From assembly GCA_002600635.1 (NCBI GenBank), contig CP021371.1:313001-377000 (forward strand): a stretch of 64,000 nucleotides of DNA, read 5' to 3'. This document shows, piece by piece, positions 27,885 to 38,184 of the stretch (positions within the stretch are counted from its first letter, which is position 1; every line of letters starts with the position of its first letter). Source of the stretch: Rhizobium sp. ACO-34A (GTDB lineage Bacteria > Pseudomonadota > Alphaproteobacteria > Rhizobiales > Rhizobiaceae). Made by a program: the position numbers and the translations under genes. Below the pieces are notes generated by a model, which had not been told where the DNA came from, made no database searches, and saw nothing but the letters and a program-made list of their open reading frames with translations.

Positions 27885-29560
27885 CCATTTCTTCGAACCT
27901 GATGATGGCCATTCTTTCGATGGATGCATACAACCGTGGTTATGGAGCTGGCTTTGTTGTTTCAGGTGATAGTATCGGGACGATATCGATAACCAATCAT
28001 AGCGCTTATGGCATCGATTCCACAGAATACGAACAATGGCAAAATGCAGGCTTTTACGCAGTGGCGTACGAGGTCGAAGACAATGATATTCAAGGTCTGC
28101 TCGCGGGGCAGCAGATAATTTCGTATCGAGGGACCGACACTCTTCTGTCACTTCCCTGGACTGACGAGCCGGGAAGTGACATCTGGAATGGTTGGGCGGG
28201 CGGTACCGGGGACCCAGCGACGATTCAAGCTTTGCTTGCTGCTGAATTCTACCAAGCCGTCACCAGCTCGACGGACTCGAATCCAAGGAGTACTCAGGCG
28301 CTTCTGACAGGGCATTCACTTGGTGGTGGGCTGGCTGGTTTTATTGCAGCGATATACGGCCAGAATGCCACGATATTTGATAACATGCCATTTGAGTTGG
28401 CTGCGACGAATAACGTCTGGTCTGCCCCTGGAAATTCATTGATTGCAACGCTTTTCTATAATGGATTTCTCCCGAATAGCGCGACAATCGACAGCAATAT
28501 TTCCGCAATTGCTGTAAGTGGTGAAGCTCTCGACAACTTCAGGCAGTTTCAAGACACGGCGGAGCGCTATCTGGATAGCAATAGCAGTGAACTTGGGGGA
28601 GGTGACCTTCACAGTCAGTCGCTTCTAGTTCTCCTGGAATATGCCAACCAGGCGGATTCTCCTCATGTGGAGTGGCACTCGATCGGAACGGATTTGTGGC
28701 GTGCAATGTTCAGCGACGCAGTTGGCGTAGCTGCGGGCTTTGAATCGAGGGGCTCGTCTGGCACCAGTGATGCAAACGCTAAGTTGAGGACGGCTATCGC
28801 ATATTCGGTGCTTGATAGTGGGTCGGCCGGCGCAGACGCTGATTATGGCTATATTTTCGGTAATAGTGCAGCACAAGCGCTATTCAATGACGCAGACGCG
28901 CTAGGTTCGGTTGTGACAGCGGGTAGGGCTTCGGATGCCTTGGAAGCCGCGATAGCAGGTATCGCGGAAGTAATCGTTCAGTTCGCGGGGCTGATGGCTT
29001 CCCGCAAGGTCAATTACCGAGATTTTAGTCAGGCTTCTTTCCATCCTGAAACGGGTGTTGTCGACTTTCTTACTGAAGCGGGTTCCGTAACAACCAATTT
29101 GGGCGATGCGCTCATTTTATCTTTAGATCTCTCTCAAGCACATTGGCAATTAGGACAGCCGGGCTTGCCAAGCGACGTCGACATTGTCGGCGTCACGACG
29201 ATTTTGCAGGGGCTCGCTTTGAAGGAGCTTGCGGCACCTGTCGACATTTTCCTTGAAGCTATGGAGAGACTGTACAAACCCGCAGGAAGCCTTGAGCCGT
29301 TCTCGGTCAATCATGTGCTCACAGAAATCCAAGCGGGGCTCGCAAGTGGCTCCATGGATTTTGATTTGCATGATGGTGATCAGAGCTACGCTGATGAAAC
29401 CGCAATTCTGTTTATTGCCGGGAATGGCAACGACATCATAGATGGTAGCAAGCAGAACGAGATTATTGTCGGCGGCGATGGTGACGACCTCCTCATCGGC
29501 CATCTCGGAAAAGATATTCTGCTCGGGGGAGTGGCTCCGATACCTTTGAGGAATCGGTAG
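27881..29560 (+). CDS. Lipase-domain N-terminal segment of the giant RTX protein
   Basis: 559 residues before the first frameshift. Residues about 65-170 form a class-3-lipase-like alpha/beta hydrolase: QIISYRGTDTLLSLP (oxyanion region) and LLTGHSLGGGLAGFIAAIYG, with nucleophile Ser146 in GHSLG. Candidate acid and His residues further on cannot be fixed by eye. The segment ends with the first RTX motifs (GNGNDIIDG, IIVGGDGDDLLIG) and then runs out of frame into PIPLRNR and a stop. There is no N-terminal signal peptide, as expected for a type I secreted protein. Expected activity is hydrolysis of ester-linked lipids, calcium-dependent and outside the cell; the substrate is unknown. Confidence 0.85.
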   Translation: MTISSNLMMAILSMDAYNRGYGAGFVVSGDSIGTISITNHSAYGIDSTEYEQWQNAGFYAVAYEVEDNDIQGLLAGQQIISYRGTDTLLSLPWTDEPGSDIWNGWAGGTGDPATIQALLAAEFYQAVTSSTDSNPRSTQALLTGHSLGGGLAGFIAAIYGQNATIFDNMPFELAATNNVWSAPGNSLIATLFYNGFLPNSATIDSNISAIAVSGEALDNFRQFQDTAERYLDSNSSELGGGDLHSQSLLVLLEYANQADSPHVEWHSIGTDLWRAMFSDAVGVAAGFESRGSSGTSDANAKLRTAIAYSVLDSGSAGADADYGYIFGNSAAQALFNDADALGSVVTAGRASDALEAAIAGIAEVIVQFAGLMASRKVNYRDFSQASFHPETGVVDFLTEAGSVTTNLGDALILSLDLSQAHWQLGQPGLPSDVDIVGVTTILQGLALKELAAPVDIFLEAMERLYKPAGSLEPFSVNHVLTEIQAGLASGSMDFDLHDGDQSYADETAILFIAGNGNDIIDGSKQNEIIVGGDGDDLLIGHLGKDILLGGVAPIPLRNR

Positions 29561-32500
29561 TTGAACGCGACAGCTTATCCGGTCGTCAGAACGAGAAGGA
29601 TATCTATATCGGAGGTGGCCAATCTTCAAACATTGTTTGGGATTTCAACGATTGGCTCAATGGGGACGGCGAAGGAGACACTGTACACTACACTGTTGAA
29701 ATTCCGTCTACTGGCGAGGTCATGCAAGTCGAAGGAGTCGAAATCAGTGACCTGAGTTTCAGCGACCTCGATGGCACGACGGCCTTGGAGATCGAGGTAA
29801 AAGATATCAAGAGCGGTGTTAGCGGGACGGATACGCTCGTCAGTATCGAAAAAGTCGTTCTGACCGATAACGCTGACAAACTTATTCTCAAGGGTGACTC
29901 CGTCTACGCGCCTATCGTGATCGATATGGGTGCAGGCAATAATGAAGTCAGCTTTGAAGCAGGGGCGGCGTCTCCCTCGGTGTGGGAACGGGGCTCGCTC
30001 TACGTCAACTTCTCAACAACCAAGGAAAACGGCGAAGAAGCCGGCGAAACGACCAATACGGTCGCCATCGATGAAGATGTTGGTGACCAAGAGCGTATTT
30101 CGCCCATTTTGCTTGTCGACGGCAAACAACTGGTCGGAGGGGCGGCGTTTGACTTCGACAAATTCGATCTGCTCGGAGGCGAACTGAGCATTTTCCTCGG
30201 CATGAACGGCGTTCCGGAATTCTTGCCGACCGGTTCGGGCACATATGGGGTTTCGACCACTGATCGCGTCCAGCAATGGCTTTCCCAAAATGCCACTGCT
30301 TACCAGCAATATATCTCCGGCCTTACCTCCGGCGGTGGTCTGTTTGGTTCGCTGATCGCGTTTACCATGGCCTCCATGATGCTGACGGATCTCAACCGTC
30401 TCAAGTCGGCGTGGAGTGATCAGTACGCACGGGTGATCTTAGGTACGCACGGCGAACTCTACATCCTCGAGAATGAGGAATATGACGCGAACGGTAACCT
30501 CAAGAAGGCGGACCTGACGATCAGGATGAATCTTGATCAGGAGGAACCGTACGAGATCAAGATCGATGGCTGGAAGCAGCATGACTTCGGCATTTATATC
30601 GATACGCTCCAATGGCGTAACGGTCTGGACAGCGGCACGAACAAGAACGGTAAGTTGGACAGTTGGAATGATCTTTCGCTGGAGACCATCCGTGAAAAGC
30701 TGAAAGGCCTTGGGTTTGAGGCCAAGGAAATCGATATCGACGGAGCCGATGCTCCGGGTCCTTCCCTGCGTACCTTGAATGTCGACCCCGTAACGACCGG
30801 CGGTATTTCCCGCTCAGGCAATGGCTCCGCGAACACCTTGACTGGCACCGCCGGCGACGACGTGATCAATGGTCACAGAGGCGACGACGAACTGAATGGT
30901 GGGGACGGCCGCGATGTCTACGTCTTCGAGGCCGGAGATGGCCACGACGTCATTGTCGACGGTTCTGTGGAAGGAAATATCATTCGCTTCCTGGATGGGC
31001 TGGATCCATCCCAGATGCAGACATCCTTCGTTGCCGGATCAAATGGCGGACAGGACCTGCTGATCACGTATGGGCAAGGCGATACGATCCTCATCGTCGG
31101 CTGGTCTTCGCTAACGCCCGAGCAGCAGGAATTGTGGGCGTTCGAGGGCGTGGAGGCAAATCTTTCCTCTCCCAACTCAGAGGATACACAGGATATTTCC
31201 GTCTTGCCTGGGAGTCAGGGCGGCACCGCGAAATCTCTCATCGAAGGCACAACGGGCAATGATGTCCTGACAGGTCTCGATATATCCGAGGTCATAGACG
31301 CAGGCGCGGGCGACGATGAGCTCGATGGGCGGGCGGGTGACGATCGCCTGTTCGGGCGCGAGGGTAACGACAGCTTGAACGGTGGTTCCGGCAATGACCG
31401 CATTGATGGCGGCAGTGGCAACGATCATGTTCGAGGTGGCCTGGGCGATGACATCGTCATCGATCAAGACGGAAACGATACCTACTTCTTTAGCCGCGGA
31501 GACGGCAAGGATGTGCTCTCGATTGGAGACGACGCGGGCATAGATACGCTGGTTTTCGAGGATATCGTAGCCGCCGACATCGAAATTGTACGGCAACATG
31601 TTCCCAATAGCGAAGATGATTTCATGACGATAGTCCTCCGGGTAAAAGATACCCAGGACGAGATCAAGTTGTGGAATCACGATGCAATTGATTTTGGCAT
31701 GGGCGAACCGGCTCGGGTTTTGGCGTTACCCGGCATAGAGCGGGTTGTCTTCGGTGATGGGGTGGAATGGTCCTTGTCCGAGTTAATGGATCGCTATTAC
31801 GATCAGGCAGCGACCGACGGTAACGACTATATTTTCGGGTCAGACTCTTCGAGGACGCTGACCGGAGGCAAAGGTGATGATGTCCTAGCTGGATGGGGGG
31901 ACGGCGAAACTTTCTACTGGGAGCGCGGTGACGGTAACGACATTGTACAGCAAGTTTGGCAAAGCGGGTCAGACCGGCTCGTCTTTGGTCCGGAGATTCT
32001 TGCTGATGACATCACCCTCCTGCGGAGAGAGCAGCCGGATGGCGATCTCACGAATGATCTTGTAGTCGAAATCTCTGGGTCTGGTGCAGGTTCCATCACC
32101 GTCATGGGATTTTTCTCTGGTAGCAATGATGTCGATGCCATTTCACTTTCCGACGGCACGACCTGGACCCGCTCGCAGATCACTCAGCTTTATCTGAGTA
32201 GTCAGTCGACAGGCGGCAATGACTATATCCTTGGCTCCGATCTCGGCGACATTATTGATGGGGGGCAAGGAAACGATCGCCTTGAGGGCGGTGACGGTGC
32301 GGATATCTTCCGCTTCGGCCAGGGTTTCGGCCAGGATGTGGTCGTGCTGACGACAAATGACTACTGGGACCGCATCGAATTTCTCGCTCACAATCTTTCC
32401 GACTTCACCATCACGCGGGACGGGCTGGATCTTGTCTTCCGGTCGATTGATACAAACGATCGCCTGACACTCGAGCGATTTGGGAGCCTGGGCTGGTCCC

Positions 32501-35500
32501 AGAACAAATTCAGTTTCGAGAACGGTTGGGTTTTCGACGACGATCTGATAGCGACAATCGCCGATCTGACAACCGCTGCCACCAACTCCATTATAGGGAC
32601 CTCGTCCGGGCAGACCTTGGAGGGGACAGCTAGCAACGATCGCATCTTGGCCTATGGCGATGCGGATACGGTTTCCGCCGGCGATGGGAACGACCTCGTC
32701 AACGGTGGGGCCGGAGCGGACTTACTGAATGGCGGCAAGGGTGCCGATATTATTTTCGGCGGCGCCGACGACGACCAGATACGTGGCGATGACGATGACG
32801 ATCATCTCTTCGGCGGGTCGGGTGGCGACGACATCCAGGGCGGTGCCGGTGCGGATGTCATCTATGGCGAGGACGGTGGCGACATCCTGGCCGGCGGACA
32901 TGGCGCCGATACACTGATCGGCGGCGCGGGCGATGACAGCTATCTCTTTGCGCGTGGGGATGGCTACGACATCATCGATGCAGCCTCCGGACGGAGTACG
33001 TCGGATGTGGAGGTCCTCGAACTCGAGGGCGGTATCACGGCTGAGGAGTTGAACTTCGCATTCAGCGACTGCGACCTGATCATCACGTTCGACTCGGCAC
33101 CCATGGATCGTGTGACCGCCAAGAATTTCCTGGCTTCTGGCTCCCTGACAGAAATTCACGTCGGGACCACGACACTGACCCTCCAGGATATCCTGGATCA
33201 GGCGACGGGGGTGGGCGCTGGGGACGATACGGTCATTTCCGAAGACGGCGGCGTCGTCTACGGCGGCCGCGGATCTGATAATCTCGTTGGTTCGCTTGAA
33301 CGTGAGCTCTTCGTCTACAATCGCGGTGATGGCGTTGATCTGATAGAAGATTGGGCCGGAGCCGTTATGCTGATGCTTGCACAGGATGACGAACTCATCC
33401 TGACGGGAGGCATCAGACCGGAGGATTTGATCCTTGCGCGTTCCGGAGCAGATCTGACCATCTATTTTGCGAACAGTACCGACCGCATAGATATCGCCAG
33501 ACAGTTTCATTCGTGGGATTATTCGGGCGGTGTCGAAGCGATCCGTTTCGATGACGGCACCATCTGGACCAAGGCTGATATCCGGACGTATCTGCTCAAC
33601 GGACAGTCGGGCACCGGAAACGAGACGATAGACGCCACTGCAGGTGATGACATCATCGTGGGCTCTGCTGGCGATGACGTTCTCCTCGGTGGTGAGGGTA
33701 ACGACCACTACATCTATCAGATCGGCAACGACCATGACGTCATAACTGACTCCGCTGGGTCGGATACGTTGACACTCGGGGTCGGTATTATTCCAACTAC
33801 CGTTACCGTTCAGCGCGATGGCGACAACATCACGCTCAACTTCTCCTCAAGCGATTCAGTCACGATTACGGATATCTTTTCCTCAACCTCTTCTGGCATC
33901 GAGGTCATCCAGTTCCATGATGGAACTCGCTGGACGAGGGCAACTCTCACGCAAAAACTTATCGAGGCCGCAGCCACGAACGGTGATGATGATATCGTGG
34001 GAAGTTCGGCTGCCGACGTTATCGCGGGGGGCAAGGGGAACGATCACCTGAGTGGTGGTGAAGGTGGTGACACATATCGCTACGATCTCGGGGATGGGGC
34101 TGATTTCATCACCGAAACTGGGCCGGCGGGGACGGATATCGTCGACCTGGGGGCAGGCCTCCTGTCCGCAAATGTTAGCGTCTACCGCAGTCAGACCGAC
34201 AGCGATGACCTCGTTCTCGATTTCGGCAACGGGGATCGCATCGTTCTCGATGATCACTTCTCCGGAACGGGGGGAGTGGAGTGGGTAAAGTTTGCAGCCG
34301 GCGAGATTTGGAGCAACGCGCAACTCACTCAGAAAGCGCTTGCCGCCTCCCAAACCAATGGTGACGACGTTCTTGTGGGATCTTCGCTGAACGATCGGAT
34401 CGAGGGAGGTGAAGGCAATGATACCATCAGTGGCGGTGGCGGCGTCGATGTCTATGTCTTCAACCTCGGCGATGGTGTCGATGTAATTGATGATTATGGT
34501 CCTCAAAGCGGGGCCGATATCATTGAGTTTGGTGCTGGAATTGCTCCCGCAGATATTGATCTGTCGCGCAGCTCGAGCAATCCGGACGACCTTGTAATTG
34601 CCATTCGTGGTACTACCGACAAGATCGTCGTCACGAACCACTTCACGGGGAGTGGTATCGGGAGTATCCAGTTCGTCGGCGGCGTACAATGGATGCTCAA
34701 CGAGATTACTCAGCGGGCCAATAACGTTGCGCCGCACGTTGTCGTGGGACTTGCTGACCAGGCGGCCGAACAGGGTTCGTCATTCGTATTGAACCTTCCT
34801 TCAAACCTGTTTGCTGATGTGGATTCCGGCGATCAAATTACGATCTCGGCCGGCCTCGCCGATGGATCAGAACTTCCTTCATGGCTGCATTTCGACGGGG
34901 TAAAATTCCACGGTACTCCTGACAATGCCGATGTTGGGTCCCTTACAGTGCGACTGACCGCGATGGACCGGTATGGAGATCGCGTCAGCCAGGATTTCAC
35001 GATCGAAGTCGAGAACGTCAACGACGCACCTGTGGCATCGCTTGTTCCGGCTAATCAGACCGCAACGGCCGGGGTTGCTTTCACCTACCAGCTTCCTGCT
35101 GGACTGTTCTATGATCCCGACAACGGACTCCTCGGAGTTCCCAGCCAGCAGGTCACCCTTTCTGCTGCCTTGGCGGGTGGAAATTCACTGCCCGCATGGC
35201 TCGTGTTCAATCCTGCAACCGGAGCGTTCTCTGGTACGCCGACTGTCACAAACCATGGCGTTCTGGACATCGTCGTAACCGCCTCTGACGGCATAGCATC
35301 AACTTCGACACACTTCGGAATCTCGATCGGTGGTGGCAACACGGCTCCAACGGTAGGTACGCCGGTTTCGACTTTGAATGCGGCCGAGGATAGTGAGTTC
35401 ACTTTTGACATCCCCAGTGATGCCTTCATTGACATCACTCCCGGTGACCGTTTGCGCTATGCGGCCGAACTCTCTGACGGAAGTCCGCTACCTTCCTGGT

Positions 35501-38184
35501 TGAAGCTCGATGCCATCACAGGCCGATTTGCCGGTACACCTGGCAATATCGACGTCGGTTCTTTGCAAATCAGGATAATTGCAACAGATATCGCGGGCGC
35601 TTCGGCCACCGCGACTGTGTCTCTTGTTGTCGGCAATACCAACGATGCCCCGACAACAGAGCAGGAACTCGATAGCTTTGTCGTTTTGGAAGGCAGTCAG
35701 TTTACCTATACTGTTCCGGAAGGTGTTTTCGCGGATGAAGATGCCGGCGACACGTTGACCTTGTCCGCTGGCATGACGGACGGTTCACCCTTGCCATCTT
35801 GGCTTGAGTTTGATCCCGTATCCCGTGCATTTTCCGGTATTCCGGATGATGGTGACGTCGGAATTATATCCGTGCGAGTGACGGCAACGGACGCTGCCGG
35901 AGCATCGACTGACGCCATCATGTTCCTCGTGATCGGGGGAACGAATGATGCGCCGACGGTCGCAAATGAGATCCCTGACTTCGCTGTCGATCAGTATGCG
36001 GACTTTGAATTCACCATTCCCGGTGACAGCTTTGATGACGTCGACAGTTCGGGGCTGAGCTACACAGTCCGTATGGCTAACGGCGAGCCTCTTCCGAATT
36101 GGCTGAGCTTCGATCCGATGACGGCTACGCTCACTGGCAATCCCGATTACTATTCTGTGGATTTGTTTGAAGGGGAGCGTGTTTATCAAATCGAGATCAC
36201 CGCCACAGACTCGGCCGGCGCAAGTGTCTCTCAAGTTATCGACTTCACAGTTCGAGGTCCTTATCCGGGCATCCTCATCGAAGGAACTTCTGACGATGAT
36301 ACGTTGGAAGGCACCCGAGGACCGGACCAGATATATGGTGGCGCGGGGAATGATCTCATTTGGGGCGGCGATCAAGGAGATGACAAATTGTATGGAGGCG
36401 ACGGTGATGATCGTCTCTTGGGAGATAGAGGTAATGACACGCTCTCAGGTGGGGCTGGTAATGACACCTTGATCGGTGGTTCCGGCGCCGACACCTACTT
36501 GTTTGCTCGAGGTGGTGGGCAAGATTTCATCGAGTTGGCCCGTGATGGGCAGGATAACTCCGATGATGTGATCCGGTTTGATGTTACTGTTCTGCCATCA
36601 AATATAACCGTCTCAAGGGACGGTTATATGCTCACGTCCGACGACGGACTGAATATCATAACGACCTATTCCCAAACTGATTTGAAGTTGGCGATTAACG
36701 GGACCTCTGACAGTATCATTGTCGAGCACCATTTCGGATACGCAGGGAACAGTAATGGTGATTACTTTATTTCCTCGGTTCAGTTCGAGAATGGCGTTGT
36801 TTGGTCCGCCGCTGAAATATCGGCCAGGTTCATGCAGGCCACGTCGGGAAGCGATCTTATTCAAGGAGATTTCACGAACAACCTGCTAAGCGGCGGAGCA
36901 GGTAATGATCGCCTGCTGGGTCTCGGTGGCAACGATACGTTGGATGGTGGAACAGGCAACGATGATCTCTATGGTGGTTATGGTGACGACGTCTACTTGT
37001 TCGGTATCGGGTCTGGAAACGATCGAATTATCGACTTTGAGGGCGGTAAAACCTATAGTTTTGATACCCTGAGATTTGGATCCGGTATCTCCGTAGCTGA
37101 TCTTATTTTTACGCGGGACTACCGAAATCCCTATGACATGTTTGCTTCTCGAGAAGCCGGAAGCCTGCTGATCGAGATCGCGGGTACGAATGACAGCATC
37201 CGCATTTTCTATCAGTATGCGATCGAAAACGGGTTGTCGGCGGGCATAGACCGCTTCGAGTTTGATGACGGAACCGTACTGACCCGCGAGCAATTTGATC
37301 TCCTGGTCGGCTCCAATCCTATTCTTCAGGGGACAGATGGTAACGATGATCTTACCGGAACATCCATCGATGAGCGGATCATCGGCGGCAAAGGCAATGA
37401 CCGTCTTTACGGCAATGACGGGGATGATATCTACGTCTGGAACCTTGGTGATGGCAACGATAGGATTTCGGAAGACGGAATCTGGAGCATCGATATTCTG
37501 GAGTTCGGGGCCGGGATTGGGACAGAAGACGTTAGGTTGCATCACGATGGATTTTCGATTTATGCCGAGATACTGCCCACTGGAGAAACAATCCAGATTT
37601 ACGGTGGTGTACTGATAGATGTCTCGGATACGTGGGAATTCGAGCGCCCGATTGACGAGATACAATTTGCCGACGGGGCAAGTTGGACCATCGATGAGAT
37701 ACTTGAGATATTTACAACGGGGACGTCAGGGGACGACCACCTGATTGGTTATGATCCATATGAGGACGTGCTGGATGGCGGGGCCGGCAATGATCGACTC
37801 GAGGGTAATGGCGGAGCTGACACTTATGTTTTCGGTCGCGGTTATGGCACCGATACCATCTATGACAGTGGAAGCAGATATGCCTTCTACAACGAAGATA
37901 ATGATTTCGATGTCATACGTTTCCGATCTGACATAGCTATCGAGGATCTTCAGCTCTCCAACGATCTTGCCGCGAATGATTGGGGTGATCTCGTCCCCTC
38001 ACTCGTTATTTCAATCGCCGGAACGACTGATAAACTGATTCTGGTCGAAACAGGCGACTTCATCGAGCTCCTGTATTTCGAGGCCAACAATACCCAAATT
38101 TCCGCATCAGTTTTGCGAGATATCTATTATGCGCAGAACCTGACTAGTGGAAATGACTATGTGGTCGGCTTCGGGGAGACGTGA
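29530..38184 (+). CDS. Central RTX segment with five CADG/Ig-like repeats
   Basis: This segment is in frame from 29530, directly after the first G-tract. The first possible initiation codon is the ATG at 29722, which lies inside coding sequence, so independent translation is doubtful. The first 350 residues are non-repetitive, with a hydrophobic patch GGGLFGSLIAFTMASMML. Arrays of GGxGxDxUx nonapeptides follow, alternating with HCBP-related modules (such as DSVTITDIFSS with IEVIQFHDGTRWTRATLTQK). Between about 34720 and 36260 lie five CADG/He_PIG repeats, marked by NDAP/NTAP starts, LPSWL and F-x-GTP motifs. RTX arrays resume to the second G-tract, where the frame ends in GFGET. Confidence 0.88.
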   Translation, partial: SGSDTFEESVVERDSLSGRQNEKDIYIGGGQSSNIVWDFNDWLNGDGEGDTVHYTVEIPSTGEVMQVEGVEISDLSFSDLDGTTALEIEVKDIKSGVSGTDTLVSIEKVVLTDNADKLILKGDSVYAPIVIDMGAGNNEVSFEAGAASPSVWERGSLYVNFSTTKENGEEAGETTNTVAIDEDVGDQERISPILLVDGKQLVGGAAFDFDKFDLLGGELSIFLGMNGVPEFLPTGSGTYGVSTTDRVQQWLSQNATAYQQYISGLTSGGGLFGSLIAFTMASMMLTDLNRLKSAWSDQYARVILGTHGELYILENEEYDANGNLKKADLTIRMNLDQEEPYEIKIDGWKQHDFGIYIDTLQWRNGLDSGTNKNGKLDSWNDLSLETIREKLKGLGFEAKEIDIDGADAPGPSLRTLNVDPVTTGGISRSGNGSANTLTGTAGDDVINGHRGDDELNGGDGRDVYVFEAGDGHDVIVDGSVEGNIIRFLDGLDPSQMQTSFVAGSNGGQDLLITYGQGDTILIVGWSSLTPEQQELWAFEGVEANLSSPNSEDTQDISVLPGSQGGTAKSLIEGTTGNDVLTGLDISEVIDAGAGDDELDGRAGDDRLFGREGNDSLNGGSGNDRIDGGSGNDHVRGGLGDDIVIDQDGNDTYFFSRGDGKDVLSIGDDAGIDTLVFEDIVAADIEIVRQHVPNSEDDFMTIVLRVKDTQDEIKLWNHDAIDFGMGEPARVLALPGIERVVFGDGVEWSLSELMDRYYDQAATDGNDYIFGSDSSRTLTGGKGDDVLAGWGDGETFYWERGDGNDIVQQVWQSGSDRLVFGPEILADDITLLRREQPDGDLTNDLVVEISGSGAGSITVMGFFSGSNDVDAISLSDGTTWTRSQITQLYLSSQSTGGNDYILGSDLGDIIDGGQGNDRLEGGDGADIFRFGQGFGQDVVVLTTNDYWDRIEFLAHNLSDFTITRDGLDLVFRSIDTNDRLTLERFGSLGWSQNKFSFENGWVFDDDLIATIADLTTAATNSIIGTSSGQTLEGTASNDRILAYGDADTVSAGDGNDLVNGGAGADLLNGGKGADIIFGGADDDQIRGDDDDDHLFGGSGGDDIQGGAGADVIYGEDGGDILAGGHGADTLIGGAGDDSYLFARGDGYDIIDAASGRSTSDVEVLELEGGITAEELNFAFSDCDLIITFDSAPMDRVTAKNFLASGSLTEIHVGTTTLTLQDILDQATGVGAGDDTVISEDGGVVYGGRGSDNLVGSLERELFVYNRGDGVDLIEDWAGAVMLMLAQDDELILTGGIRPEDLILARSGADLTIYFANSTDRIDIARQFHSWDYSGGVEAIRFDDGTIWTKADIRTYLLNGQSGTGNETIDATAGDDIIVGSAGDDVLLGGEGNDHYIYQIGNDHDVITDSAGSDTLTLGVGIIPTTVTVQRDGDNITLNFSSSDSVTITDIFSSTSSGIEVIQFHDGTRWTRATLTQKLIEAAATNGDDDIVGSSAADVIAGGKGNDHLSGGEGGDTYRYDLGDGADFITETGPAGTDIVDLGAGLLSANVSVYRSQTDSDDLVLDFGNGDRIVLDDHFSGTGGVEWVKFAAGEIWSNAQLTQKALAASQTNGDDVLVGSSLNDRIEGGEGNDTISGGGGVDVYVFNLGDGVDVIDDYGPQSGADIIEFGAGIAPADIDLSRSSSNPDDLVIAIRGTTDKIVVTNHFTGSGIGSIQFVGGVQWMLNEITQRANNVAPHVVVGLADQAAEQGSSFVLNLPSNLFADVDSGDQITISAGLADGSELPSWLHFDGVKFHGTPDNADVGSLTVRLTAMDRYGDRVSQDFTIEVENVNDAPVASLVPANQTATAGVAFTYQLPAGLFYDPDNGLLGVPSQQVTLSAALAGGNSLPAWLVFNPATGAFSGTPTVTNHGVLDIVVTASDGIASTSTHFGISIGGGNTAPTVGTPVSTLNAAEDSEFTFDIPSDAFIDITPGDRLRYAAELSDGSPLPSWLKLDAITGRFAGTPGNIDVGSLQIRIIATDIAGASATATVSLVVGNTNDAPTTEQELDSFVVLEGSQFTYTVPEGVFADEDAGDTLTLSAGMTDGSPLPSWLEFDPVSRAFSGIPDDGDVGIISVRVTATDAAGASTDAIMFLVIGGTNDAPTVANEIPDFAVDQYADFEFTIPGDSFDDVDSSGLSYTVRMANGEPLPNWLSFDPMTATLTGNPDYYSVDLFEGERVYQIEITATDSAGASVSQVIDFTVRGPYPGILIEGTSDDDTLEGTRGPDQIYGGAGNDLIWGGDQGDDKLYGGDGDDRLLGDRGNDTLSGGAGNDTLIGGSGADTYLFARGGGQDFIELARDGQDNSDDVIRFDVTVLPSNITVSRDGYMLTSDDGLNIITTYSQTDLKLAINGTSDSIIVEHHFGYAGNSNGDYFISSVQFENGVVWSAAEISARFMQATSGSDLIQGDFTNNLLSGGAGNDRLLGLGGNDTLDGGTGNDDLYGGYGDDVYLFGIGSGNDRIIDFEGGKTYSFDTLRFGSGISVADLIFTRDYRNPYDMFASREAGSLLIEIAGTNDSIRIFYQYAIENGLSAGIDRFEFDDGTVLTREQFDLLVGSNPILQGTDGNDDLTGTSIDERIIGGKGNDRLYGNDGDDIYVWNLGDGNDRISEDGIWSIDILEFGAGIGTEDVRLHHDGFSIYAEILPTGETIQIYGGVLIDVSDTWEFERPIDEIQFADGASWTIDEILEIFTTGTSGDDHLIGYDPYEDVLDGGAGNDRLEGNGGADTYVFGRGYGTDTIYDSGSRYAFYNEDNDFDVIRFRSDIAIEDLQLSNDLAANDWGDLVPSLVISIAGTTDKLILVETGDFIELLYFEANNTQISASVLRDIYYAQNLTSGNDYVVGFGET

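Noticed and set aside
31177..36375. Several minus-strand frames (up to 337 codons) under the RTX gene
   Set aside because: Antisense of repetitive RTX coding; the periodic Ile/Val/Asp pattern is just the complement of Gly/Asp repeats.
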